Of a DNA stretch of 64,000 nucleotides, positions 41,552 through 49,440 are shown piece after piece (the stretch's first letter is position 1; the number at the start of each line of letters is the position of its first letter). Location: positions 150,779-214,778 of the forward strand of contig JBBSVM010000002.1 in assembly GCA_038046785.1 (NCBI GenBank), in the 5' to 3' direction. The notes under the pieces are model-generated. The model was given only the letters and a program-made list of their open reading frames with translations. It was not told the DNA's origin and searched no databases. The translations under genes and the position numbers were made by a program. This DNA is from JAHFTW01 sp038046785. Lineage in GTDB: Archaea > Thermoplasmatota > E2 > JACPAO01 > JAHFTW01.

Positions 41552-41576
41552 CGCACAGGCGTTGGCCTGTCCACAA
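41552..41576 (-). repeat. Copy 3 of the dispersed AGGC-CAAC-GCCT motif
   Basis: On the plus strand: cgcacaggcgttggcctgtc followed by cacaa. The reverse complement matches copy 2 over 22 bp. It is upstream of the HRDC gene (minus strand) in the same relative orientation as the other copies. Confidence 0.65.
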
Positions 41577-41585
41577 CCATGAAAG

Positions 41586-41624
41586 CGGACCTGCCGAGAT
41601 TCGAACTCGGGTCTGAAGCTCCGG
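41586..41624 (-). tRNA. 3' half of the disrupted host tRNA-Arg(CCG)
   Basis: Reading the minus strand, ccggagct tcagac is followed by the T arm (CCGAG-TTCGAAT-CTCGG) and acceptor CAGGTCC plus discriminator G (41586). Upstream of the core on this strand is element sequence with no D-arm; the missing 5' half (D-arm and anticodon CCG) is at 53444-53486. Joined across the shared core, the two halves make a canonical 7/4/5/5 tRNA-Arg(CCG), with one G-U pair in the acceptor. Confidence 0.85.
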
Positions 41625-41640
41625 TCTGAATTTTAGGGCC
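41617..41640 (+). other. attL: core and inverted arm repeat
   Basis: Core agctccgg (41617-41624), tctga, then the arm repeat attttagggcc (41630-41640). The same core and the reverse-complement arm ggccctaaaat occur at the right end (53426-53451). Circularised, the arms would flank the core as an 11-bp inverted repeat, a typical recombinase-binding layout. Confidence 0.8.
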
Positions 41641-41700
41641 CTATTGCATCAATCTCAAGGGCGGGGAGGTCTGGAACGGGCTTGGGGTTCCACCCGGTCC

Positions 41701-41837
41701 TTCTCACACCCCTTTCTCGAGCTCAACGCGTTACGTGCTGAAGGCACGTAACGCGTGAGCCACTATAAACGCGTGAGCCACTATAAGGGTGTGTGAGAGG
41801 GGAATGAAAGTGTGAGAACACGCACGCGCGTGCGTGT
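41701..41837. other. Palindrome and direct-repeat cluster (candidate element origin or control region)
   Basis: Within the gene-free 41625-41910 region: a 13-bp perfect hairpin (acgcgttacgtgc, 41726-41738, with 41744-41756), a head-to-tail 18-bp direct repeat (acgcgtgagccactataa at 41751-41768 and 41769-41786, each with a TATA-like ctataa), a 20-bp palindrome (41818-41837) and outer arms ttctcacac/gtgtgagaa (41701-41709, 41810-41818). The density of symmetry suggests a replication origin or operator of the element. Inference only. Confidence 0.5.
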
Positions 41838-41910
41838 CTCTACGCAGGTGTTGTTGAACGCAATATTGGCTCTGAAATGGTTGCGCGAACCAACGCGCCA
41901 AGAATACCAA

Positions 41911-43368
41911 CTACGCGTGCGATTCGAGGATGGATTGGAGGTAGGATTTGTTGAGCCAGAAGCACTGCTTGGTGACCTTGTTGCCCTTGGGATCCACGTC
42001 GACATCGCGGCTGTCCTGGCCGTGGGGACGCATGTGGACGAAGCGTGTGTCCGTCATCTTGGGCAGGGCGTTCTCGCGCACGGGCCGCCCTTTGGCGGTC
42101 CGGCGCGGCTTGCCGTCGGGGCCCTTGACGGGACGGTAGCGGGCCTTGCCGGCGTTGACGGCGGCCTGGTAGCGCTTCCACTCGCGCTGGATGCCGGCCC
42201 ACTCGTCGGGGCTTGGGGACCAGAAGAACGGCTTGCCGAGGACGCGGTCGGGTCCGGCCTCGCGCTTCGTGCTGTAGAGCGGGATGAAGAGGATGCGGTC
42301 CACGAGATCCTGCAACTCCGCCTCTGCCCACTCCTCCTCGCCGAATTCGCCCAGGTTCATGGCGGGGAAGCTGACGGCCTCCCACGGGTACTTGGTGTCG
42401 GGGTGGGCCCAGACGGTCTGGATACGGATGCCGAGCTTCTCAAACTCGACGATCTGGCCGCGTCCCTTGATGCCCATAAGGTGTCGGACGAAGGCGGCAG
42501 GCCCTGCCTTTCCCCCAGAAACCTTTGCGCCCCGGGACCGGGCCAAGTCGGCAAGACTCTTCCCTCGGTAGGCGGCGAGGACGTGCTCGACGTAGGGCAT
42601 AACGTCCGCGAGCGTCCGGATTGCGGGCGCCGCGCCAGTCGGCTTGGCCTCCGCGATGATGGAGGTCTGGGGTTGGGCAAGGACGTGCTTGGCGAGGATG
42701 GGGCGCGTGTAGGCGGTCTTGAAGGCCCAAGCCCTCGACTTGGCAGCGGGGCCGAGTCGCTGGAGGCTGGTGCTGCCTTTGGCGCCCTTGCGGCGGGCGG
42801 CTAAGACTTGGCTTATGGATTCGCTGAGTTCGTGGGCGCGTTGCTGGACGACGAGGCCACGCACGGTGTCGTAGTCGCCGCGCAGGACCGGCTCGTCCTC
42901 GGCGGGGGGCTGCCATAGAAACGCCGAGCGGAAGCGGCTCTTGCGCTTGTCCTGGTAGTTGTGCTCGTACGGGACCCAGAGGATGTTCTCGAACTTGTGG
43001 CGAACGTAGGCGCGGCTCCAGTCCTCGACCTCGACGACGCGGTAGTCGATCATCGTGATGCTGGTGGGCTCCTTCACGGTCCACTCGGACTTGCCGCGCC
43101 CGATGGCCTTCATGGGGAGCGTCTTGAGTTCGGTGTTGAACTTGGCGAAGTCGGGCGCCTGGAGGTTGTCGGCCTTCTTGCCCAAGTAAAGCTCGACCAG
43201 AGTACCGACGCCGGTCTTGCCCTTGGGCTTGGGTCCGGCGTTGAACTCCGTCTTACCCAATGCCTTGGCGAGTTCTCCGGCGGTGTGCGTGGCCAGGGTC
43301 TTGGCGTGCGCGACCAGCTCGCCCAGGGACTTGTAGGGGTCCTTGGGGTCACGCGGCTGCAACGGCAC
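41911..43368 (-). CDS. Sau3AI/MutH-family type II restriction endonuclease
   Basis: The 485-residue protein has the MutH/Sau3AI fold signature in its N-terminal half: KGKTGVGTLVELYLG (about 49-63), then PDF...TELKTLPMK with D73, E80 and K82 forming the D-ExK catalytic set, followed by KEPTSITMIDY. Length and two-domain build are close to Sau3AI, a GATC-cutting enzyme made of two MutH-like domains. GATC specificity is inferred from family only. GTG 43368 with a TATA-like taatat about 22-24 bp upstream suggests a leaderless mRNA. Divergent from the HNH gene and part of a restriction-modification module with the methyltransferase. Confidence 0.85.
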   Translation of the reverse strand: MPLQPRDPKDPYKSLGELVAHAKTLATHTAGELAKALGKTEFNAGPKPKGKTGVGTLVELYLGKKADNLQAPDFAKFNTELKTLPMKAIGRGKSEWTVKEPTSITMIDYRVVEVEDWSRAYVRHKFENILWVPYEHNYQDKRKSRFRSAFLWQPPAEDEPVLRGDYDTVRGLVVQQRAHELSESISQVLAARRKGAKGSTSLQRLGPAAKSRAWAFKTAYTRPILAKHVLAQPQTSIIAEAKPTGAAPAIRTLADVMPYVEHVLAAYRGKSLADLARSRGAKVSGGKAGPAAFVRHLMGIKGRGQIVEFEKLGIRIQTVWAHPDTKYPWEAVSFPAMNLGEFGEEEWAEAELQDLVDRILFIPLYSTKREAGPDRVLGKPFFWSPSPDEWAGIQREWKRYQAAVNAGKARYRPVKGPDGKPRRTAKGRPVRENALPKMTDTRFVHMRPHGQDSRDVDVDPKGNKVTKQCFWLNKSYLQSILESHA

Positions 43369-43427
43369 GCGTCCGCAACTCTGCCGGGATATTAGATGGA
43401 ACGCAACCGCCGCCGGTCAGGACACAG

Positions 43428-43436
43428 TAGATATCG
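43428..43436 (+). promoter_or_regulatory. TATA box for the HNH endonuclease
   Basis: tagatatcg centred about 26 bp before GTG 43457. It sets the HNH start at 43457 rather than further upstream, where the gene would overlap the divergent Sau3AI-like gene. A separate TATA (taatat on the minus strand near 43387-43393) serves that gene. Confidence 0.5.
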
Positions 43437-43456
43437 AGCCCACCCCATCACGGTTT

Positions 43457-44326
43457 GTGGTAGAAGGTGCGCCCAGGCCGCCCAACGACGGCAAGGATTG
43501 GAGCGAAGCAGAAGTTCTGCTGGCGTTGGATCTCTACCTCAATCGCCCGAAGACCCAGACGAATCCGAGCATGCGCGACGTCAGGGAGCTTGCTCGCCTG
43601 GTCGGTCGTACCCCAGACTCTGTGGCCCTGAAGGTCTCGAACATCCAAAGCGCAGACCCGGAATACAAGTCCCGCGGCCGCGTCGGCATGCCGAACACGG
43701 GCAAGATGGAAGGTCCGCTGTTCGAGGCGTGGCACAAGCGGCCTGAGGAACTCAAACTTGTCGTCGCTGAGCTTCGCGAGAAGCTGGAGGAAGGACTTGC
43801 GCCAGCTCAGCCAGCCTCCGGCAAGGAGCAGGCCGCGCAGACTCAGACCTGGTCGAGCGCCGCAGCGGCGGCCGCCAAGAAGGCGAGCCGGGAAGCGGGC
43901 GCAGACGCCGGCCGCGTCGTCGCCAAGACCCGGGACCCCGGAAAACAGAAGAAGTTCAGCAAGGGCGTCATGGGCGACTGGTGGGAGGCGGCGGGCGAGG
44001 CGGGCTACAAATCTTGCCCAGGCTGCGGCCATTCGCGCATCAAGGCCAACGGTGCCCCTCTGCTGGAGGGTTCACACTTGGTACCCTGGACTGTCACAGC
44101 TAGCTTTGACAGCAGGTGGGGGGCACCGCTCTGCCCTAACTGCCACTCGGTCACTGAGATTGGATCCAAGGCCGACAGGAAGACCATCGTCGAACGCTTG
44201 CTCAAGATTCACCCACGCGTCCTAGACAACCTTCTGGAACTCCAACGAGCCGGCTTGCTCGACGAAGATGCGCGCACCCGCCTCGCAGGCATCGGCATCA
44301 AACTCCCTAAACCAGGTCCACGCTAG
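43457..44326 (+). CDS. HNH endonuclease (restriction-type)
   Basis: From GTG 43457 the protein has 289 residues. The N-terminal W-E-LLLALDLYL (WSEAEVLLALDLYLNRP) region with RTPDSVALKVSNI is found in many R-M-linked HNH nucleases. A disordered Ala/Gln-rich linker is followed by the HNH zinc-finger module CPGCG...GSHLVPW...CPNCHSV, with the central histidine in SHLVPW. Its last 4 bp overlap the convergent methyltransferase gene. It may be a second cutting enzyme or a methylation-dependent nuclease. Confidence 0.85.
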   Translation: MVEGAPRPPNDGKDWSEAEVLLALDLYLNRPKTQTNPSMRDVRELARLVGRTPDSVALKVSNIQSADPEYKSRGRVGMPNTGKMEGPLFEAWHKRPEELKLVVAELREKLEEGLAPAQPASGKEQAAQTQTWSSAAAAAAKKASREAGADAGRVVAKTRDPGKQKKFSKGVMGDWWEAAGEAGYKSCPGCGHSRIKANGAPLLEGSHLVPWTVTASFDSRWGAPLCPNCHSVTEIGSKADRKTIVERLLKIHPRVLDNLLELQRAGLLDEDARTRLAGIGIKLPKPGPR

Positions 44327-45624
44327 ACGGCAGCGACTTTTTTGCGCTTGGGCTTGACATCCAGGAGCGCATTCACAGTCGTCTGCGGCTCATGGGTCTT
44401 GATCCATTCCACGAATGATTCGGCGATGCGGGTCACGACGGGGACGACGAGGGCATTGCCCATAGTGAAGTACCGCCACCGCTGCGGTAGGGATTGGGTC
44501 CAGTTGTCGTCGAAGCCCATGACGCGCTCCACTTCGAGCGGGGTCAGGTAGCGGAGCTTGCCGGTCTTTGGGTCCTCGATGACGTGGGTGCTGCGGTTGG
44601 GGGTGCGGTTGGCCTCGCTGGTGAGGATGGTGCGGGCCGGCGTGGTCAGCAGGTCGGGGAACTGCATGCCGCCTTCCGTGTAGCGGTACTCGTGGCCGTT
44701 GCGGGCGATGCGCTCCACACTCTTGGGGCCTTTCTGGTAGTCCCAGTCCTCGAAGCGATTCACATCGAGGAAGAACTCCTGCGGGATTGCACCGCGCTGG
44801 ACATGCTTGCCGAGAACGGCGGGCGGCTCAGCCTTGGGGGTGACTTGGCGGGTCCAGAAGCGTTCGCCAACGAGGACGCCAGCGTTCTGGAAGAGATGGT
44901 GGAAGGTGGAACTAATCTTGCGGACGTCGGCGTCGAAGCGTTCGCCGTCGGTCTCCTCGACGATGAAAGGTTCGAAGTGCGTCTTGAACGCCTTCGCGAA
45001 GAGGCCGGTCGTGTGGAGGTAGTCGGTCTTGGCGGCGTGCTTGGCGATGTGGCGGGCGATGCCGGTGTCCTTGCGGGCGGCAAAGATGAAGACGCGGCGG
45101 CGGCGTTGGGCATTGCCGTAGTCGGCGGCATTGATGACGCGCCACTCCACGACGTAGCCCAGGTCGCGGAAACAGGCGAGCAGAACGCCGAAGTCGCGGC
45201 CACGTTGACTGGCGGGCGACTTGAGCAAGCGGTCGACGTTCTCGAGGTGCACGTAGCGCGGTTTGCGTTCGGCGAGGATGCGGTTAATCTCCCACCACAG
45301 AACTCCTTTCTTGCCCTTCAGGCCACCTGCCTTGTCTAGCGTCGTAGCGACGCTGTAGTCCTGGCATGGGAATCCTCCCACGAGGAGGTCGTGGGCAGGG
45401 ATGGCGTCCAGAGGGACTTTGCAGATGTCCGAGTTGCTGTGGATGGGCGCCTCGTCGGCATTGCCGTCGTGGAACTTCTCGACGTAGCAGCTCCAGGCAT
45501 GCTGGATTTTGGTGGCGGGTTCCCACTGGTTCCACCAGACGGTCTCGAACGTGCCATTCGTCCGGTCGAGGCCAAGCCTGAACCCGCCGACCCCGGCAAA
45601 CAACTCGACAGTCCGGATTCCCAT
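44323..45624 (-). CDS. dcm: DNA (cytosine-5-)-methyltransferase
   Basis: The 433-residue enzyme has all key C5-MTase motifs: I FAGVGGFRLGL (8-18), IV GGFPCQDYS with catalytic C87, VI ENVDRLL (128-134), VIII QRRRRVFIF, and X MGNALVVPVVTRI near the C-terminus. The target-recognition region between VIII and X is large. As the modification enzyme of the Sau3AI-like module it would protect the same site; the recognition sequence cannot be read directly. ATG 45624 with a minus-strand TATA-like cttatg near 45650-45656. Divergent from the GHKL gene. Confidence 0.93.
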   Translation of the reverse strand: MGIRTVELFAGVGGFRLGLDRTNGTFETVWWNQWEPATKIQHAWSCYVEKFHDGNADEAPIHSNSDICKVPLDAIPAHDLLVGGFPCQDYSVATTLDKAGGLKGKKGVLWWEINRILAERKPRYVHLENVDRLLKSPASQRGRDFGVLLACFRDLGYVVEWRVINAADYGNAQRRRRVFIFAARKDTGIARHIAKHAAKTDYLHTTGLFAKAFKTHFEPFIVEETDGERFDADVRKISSTFHHLFQNAGVLVGERFWTRQVTPKAEPPAVLGKHVQRGAIPQEFFLDVNRFEDWDYQKGPKSVERIARNGHEYRYTEGGMQFPDLLTTPARTILTSEANRTPNRSTHVIEDPKTGKLRYLTPLEVERVMGFDDNWTQSLPQRWRYFTMGNALVVPVVTRIAESFVEWIKTHEPQTTVNALLDVKPKRKKVAAV

Positions 45625-45731
45625 CCTTGGTCCCTACAGGGAGGACAGGCATAAGGATCTGCCGGGGGGACGTGAACGTGTGGTTTGGGCGTCATGAGGG
45701 GTTCAACGGAGTCGAAATCCGCTCAAGGAGG

Positions 45732-45740
45732 CTAAGTATG
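45732..45740 (+). promoter_or_regulatory. TATA box for the GHKL gene
   Basis: ctaagtatg centred about 24 bp before GTG 45760 predicts a leaderless transcript. A divergent box for the methyltransferase lies about 80 bp away, so the two genes share a control region of 135 bp. Confidence 0.5.
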
Positions 45741-45759
45741 CGTTCACTGAATCCAGTGC

Positions 45760-47334
45760 GTGGCCACGCTCACGAAGGACGGCAACATCGAGCCGGTCCC
45801 GGAGAAACGGGTCTTCTACGCTATTATCGCAGACTACTCGCTCGAACGTTCCATCTGCGAATTGGTCGACAATGCCGTCGACCAATGGGTTCTAGCCGGC
45901 CAGACGAATTCCCTGGTTGTACGGCTGGATTTTGACACTAACCAGAAGGGCATCGTTGTATCAGACAATGCAGGAGGGGTGCCCAGGGCGAATCTGGAGT
46001 ACCTTATCGGCCCAGGTCTTACGGGGAACTCTCCAGACGATGCGGTCATTGGCTTCTTCGGGGTCGGAACAAAAAGGGCCGTGGTGGCACTAGGACAGCT
46101 TGTCACGATTGATTCGCGGGTATCGGGCGATTCCACGCGCCGCCTTATTCTGGATGAAGCATGGCTAGAGGACCCCGAATGGAAAATGCAGGTTTACAAG
46201 GTTCAGCCCGACATCCCCGAAGGGGAAACACGCATTCAGCTCGACAAGCTACGGGTGCAGATTGATGAGGCCATTCTTGCGCGCCTAAGGGAACGCCTTG
46301 GGGCCATCTATGCCTTGCTCATTGGCCCGAAGTTCGAGCTGGTCATGGATGGAATCCCCATTCAACCCGTGACTTTCGGGTCTTGGTCGTTCCCTCCCGG
46401 CCAAGAACCACGTCGCATAGAGACCACCCTCAAGACCGACGAAGGAGAGGTCTTGGTAACGTTGACCGCGGGTTTGGCGACAGAGTCGAGCCCTGCGGCC
46501 GGAGACTATGGTCTCTTCGTTTATTGCAACAACCGTATGATTGCTCGAGGTCTTCGCTCGCCTGAAGTTGGCTTTGTTCGCGGCCTAATCGGTGCCCCCC
46601 ATGCCGGCATCGCTCTAATGCGGGGCATCCTCGAATTCCGAGGTCCGGCGAAGTTGATGCCTTGGAACAGCTCCAAATCTGGAGTCCAATACAACCACCA
46701 TACCTTCGAACAAGTTCGTCAGTTTGTGCTCGACGTTTCATTGCATTACGCCAAGCTGTCCAAAAATTGGTCTGCTGGCGAATGGGATGAAAAGGTGTTC
46801 CGATTCAAGTCGGGTTCAATCGTCGAGGAAACATTGCCGGACATCAAGGCCAGTACCAAGACCTACCTGCCGAAATTGCCAAAATTCCGCAAGAAGAAGC
46901 ATGAGGCATCCGCTCAGGCAAACCAGCAGGTCCTAGATGACAAGCCCTGGACCGAAGGTGTCCTTGAAGGCTATCACGCGGCCGGGTTGGCGCGCAAATT
47001 CAACATGGAAAATGCCAACCGGTTTGCCCTCATCTTGCTTGACAGCATCTTTGAAATCGCAATGAAGGACTACTTGGTTACCGAATCCGGCCAGCATTAC
47101 ACGAACAAGCAGTTGGTAGACCTTTTTGAGAAGCGTCACCAGGTAGAGGCTGAAATCAAGAAGTTCGTCACAAGCATCCCCGCCTCAACTTGGAAGGTTC
47201 TGAAGATGCAGTACCATGTCCGATGCGAGCTAGTGCACAAGAAGGCCAACGCACCAATCTCTGACCACGATTTGACCAAGTATCAGACGGCAACGGCGTT
47301 GGCACTTGAGCACATGACGGGACTGCAGATGTAA
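45760..47334 (+). CDS. GHKL (MORC/Hsp90-type) ATPase with C-terminal HEPN-like domain
   Basis: The 524-residue protein has a GHKL ATP-binding fold: N-box ICELVDNAVDQ (E34, N38), G1 SDNAGGVP (D69) and G2 GFFGVGTKRAV (98-108). A transducer-like middle domain reads YGLFVYCNNRMIARGL. After a basic linker (KLPKFRKKKHEAS) the last about 130 residues are helical and contain R488-CELV-H493, an RX4H motif as in HEPN ribonucleases. MORC/MutL-like GHKL ATPases are known neighbours of restriction-modification genes (Iyer, Abhiman and Aravind); fusion to HEPN suggests a DNA-damage- or infection-sensing toxin. Third positions are A/T-richer than in host genes. Convergent with hamB, 4 bp between stops. Confidence 0.78.
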   Translation: MATLTKDGNIEPVPEKRVFYAIIADYSLERSICELVDNAVDQWVLAGQTNSLVVRLDFDTNQKGIVVSDNAGGVPRANLEYLIGPGLTGNSPDDAVIGFFGVGTKRAVVALGQLVTIDSRVSGDSTRRLILDEAWLEDPEWKMQVYKVQPDIPEGETRIQLDKLRVQIDEAILARLRERLGAIYALLIGPKFELVMDGIPIQPVTFGSWSFPPGQEPRRIETTLKTDEGEVLVTLTAGLATESSPAAGDYGLFVYCNNRMIARGLRSPEVGFVRGLIGAPHAGIALMRGILEFRGPAKLMPWNSSKSGVQYNHHTFEQVRQFVLDVSLHYAKLSKNWSAGEWDEKVFRFKSGSIVEETLPDIKASTKTYLPKLPKFRKKKHEASAQANQQVLDDKPWTEGVLEGYHAAGLARKFNMENANRFALILLDSIFEIAMKDYLVTESGQHYTNKQLVDLFEKRHQVEAEIKKFVTSIPASTWKVLKMQYHVRCELVHKKANAPISDHDLTKYQTATALALEHMTGLQM

Positions 47335-47338
47335 TCGG

Positions 47339-49429
47339 TCACTGCAGACCATGGATTGCGTGATTGAGCATCTCCTTCTCAGCGGGATGCAACTTCATGG
47401 CGTCCACGTTCATGGTACGAAGCTGATTCAAAACGTCGTCCACATTTTCCCCGCCTGAAAGATACGGAACTAGGCGCTCGGCCAGCTGTACTGGCACGCC
47501 GTACTCGTCCAATGCAAAGATTCCAGGTGGAAGGAAGAACGATTCGAACTTCGATGCGAAAAACCGGTAGTCGCCCGAACTTCTTCCCTGGAAACGGGCC
47601 ACTTCCCGCTGGAGGCCATCCAGCACCCGCAAGAACCTTGGGAAACGTAACGTCAGCCAAGTGCGATACTGATCGAGCGCATTCTCGATGATTTCATCTG
47701 GCGATGCATTGTGGTGGTCCAAGCGCCAGCGAATCAGACTTGTCAGGGATTTTCCAGCCCGTGCTTGGTTCACTACGGATGCCAGTTCCTTGGCTGTCCG
47801 AATTCCATGGGGCGACGAAGTGGGGGCAAGATGGTTCCAAATCAGATTCGCAACCTGCACGAGTTGCTCCTTGGTTGGGAAACTTGTCCAAAGTAGCTCG
47901 TTCCAATCCTCCTTGGACAAATTCAGCAAGGCATCTGCTGCGGTCTGCATTGCAACGGGATCCACGTCCTTGTATCTTCTAGCGAATTCCAAAGTCACAA
48001 CCGGGTGGTCGGCGACCTCTTTGAGTCTCTGAACACTCTGTTCCTTCAGGTGGGCCGCGTCCATTTGGAGCAGCATTTCGAGAGGACTGGTCGCTGTCTG
48101 ATCGTGAACAGGCAAATCGACTTCGAGATTGGATGGTTCTGGGGGCTCCTCGAATAGGTACACCCGGCCTACAAAGTGCCGGAACATACGGCCACTTCTT
48201 CCCTTGATATTGCTGTAAGTGAAGAAATCCAAGTCCTTCTTGTTGAGTGTATTGTCCCAAACTACCACGTTCTTGGCTGCCGTGTTCACGCCTTCGATGA
48301 TTGTCGACGTGCAAATCATGACAGGCAGATTCTCATTATCGAACAGACGCACCTGGGCTTGCTGGATGGCCCGGGGCACGCGACCATGGTGAATTCCGAT
48401 TCCGTTCTGTAGTGCCTTGACCAAAGTCCATTCGGGGTGGAAGTTTTGAGCTAGCCAATCTGCAAGGTCTTGTGTTTCGCGGCCAGCGGAAAAATGGCCC
48501 TTGCCTTCCAGAAGCTCCTTTGCTAGGAAATTGGCAGAATCAGGAGACTTGCAGAATACCATGGTTGGTCCGTCGGCGTTCGCTAGCAAATCCCTTAGCT
48601 GCGTCAGGCGCTCGCCTGGGGGAAGAAGGATTTTGTCCGTGACAACCGTGGTTGTGTCCTTACGGATGAATTTGCACTTGAAGGACTCGACAAAACCAAA
48701 GGAGATTGCATCAATGTTCGGGCCCAGCATGCAGAACTGCGCGCCAGTCTTCCAAAGCTTGTAGAAGGCCGTGTTGAGCGGTGATGCCCTGTCGTCGGAG
48801 CGCAGTTTGGTGCCCATTTTGTAGAACTCGTCGACCACGAAAAAATCCGTTGAACCCAAGTCTTCGCGATCGTTGACACGTTCTGGTGTAAGGACGAGGA
48901 TGTTGCGCTCCGCACGGTTTTGGCTCACCTGTGTGATGATGCGGTAGTAGTCCTGATGACGCTGCAGCTTGCGACGCGTTTCATCCAGGAGCGCGATTGT
49001 CGGCACGACGAAGACGATGTTGTTGAACTTCCGGGTCGAAATTACCTCGTGGATGATTGCCGTCTTTCCGAAGCTTGTGGGCGCGCTGAGGACGACGTTG
49101 TCCCCCGCCATTATATCGCGATAAACGTCGGCTTGGGCACGATGAAACACAAACTCGCTGGACGATGTAGGCTTGTGGAACTCGTAAGCGACGAGCTCCG
49201 TGGCGCCTAGTGCTTCGGGCTCGTCAACATAGGGATAAAGACCCACCTCGCCCAGCAGAGCATCGAGAGCATGTCTCCAAGCTCCGAAATCGCTGCGCCG
49301 CTCAAGCAGACGAATTAGTGCCGCCCGTGCAACGCCCGGATCTTCAGAGAGGCCCGCCGCGATTGCCCGAAGAATAGGCGCCGCAAGCGCTTCCTCCAAA
49401 GCCGTCGGACTGGCCAGCGCTTCTTCCAC
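47339..49429 (-). CDS. hamB: Hachiman defence helicase HamB
   Basis: The 696-residue superfamily 2 helicase has motif I SAPTSFGKT (115-123), Ia VVPTIALLDE, II VVDEFYKMG (D200, E201), III-V region CTSTIIEGVNTAAKNVVVWDN, and VI KGRSGRMFR. The PTSFGKT form and the gene order behind a DUF1837 gene match HamB of the Hachiman anti-phage system. It is expected to sense or unwind foreign nucleic acid and activate HamA. Starts at GTG 49429, 11 bp after the hamA stop; the two form one operon. Confidence 0.88.
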   Translation of the reverse strand: MEEALASPTALEEALAAPILRAIAAGLSEDPGVARAALIRLLERRSDFGAWRHALDALLGEVGLYPYVDEPEALGATELVAYEFHKPTSSSEFVFHRAQADVYRDIMAGDNVVLSAPTSFGKTAIIHEVISTRKFNNIVFVVPTIALLDETRRKLQRHQDYYRIITQVSQNRAERNILVLTPERVNDREDLGSTDFFVVDEFYKMGTKLRSDDRASPLNTAFYKLWKTGAQFCMLGPNIDAISFGFVESFKCKFIRKDTTTVVTDKILLPPGERLTQLRDLLANADGPTMVFCKSPDSANFLAKELLEGKGHFSAGRETQDLADWLAQNFHPEWTLVKALQNGIGIHHGRVPRAIQQAQVRLFDNENLPVMICTSTIIEGVNTAAKNVVVWDNTLNKKDLDFFTYSNIKGRSGRMFRHFVGRVYLFEEPPEPSNLEVDLPVHDQTATSPLEMLLQMDAAHLKEQSVQRLKEVADHPVVTLEFARRYKDVDPVAMQTAADALLNLSKEDWNELLWTSFPTKEQLVQVANLIWNHLAPTSSPHGIRTAKELASVVNQARAGKSLTSLIRWRLDHHNASPDEIIENALDQYRTWLTLRFPRFLRVLDGLQREVARFQGRSSGDYRFFASKFESFFLPPGIFALDEYGVPVQLAERLVPYLSGGENVDDVLNQLRTMNVDAMKLHPAEKEMLNHAIHGLQ

Positions 49430-49440
49430 CTGGCTGAGAT

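Noticed and set aside
41586..41700. An intron-containing tRNA gene (for example tRNA-Leu) on the minus strand
   Set aside because: The T arm and acceptor end are good, but the upstream part has no D-loop GG, no U33 in a proper anticodon loop and an acceptor mismatch. The true 5' half is found at 53444-53486.
41751..41786. CRISPR array from the 18-bp direct repeat
   Set aside because: Only two adjoining copies, no spacers and no cas genes nearby.
43343..43456. Longer N-terminus of the HNH protein from 43343
   Set aside because: It would overlap the divergent Sau3AI-like start, precede the TATA at 43428-43436 and add no family-like residues.
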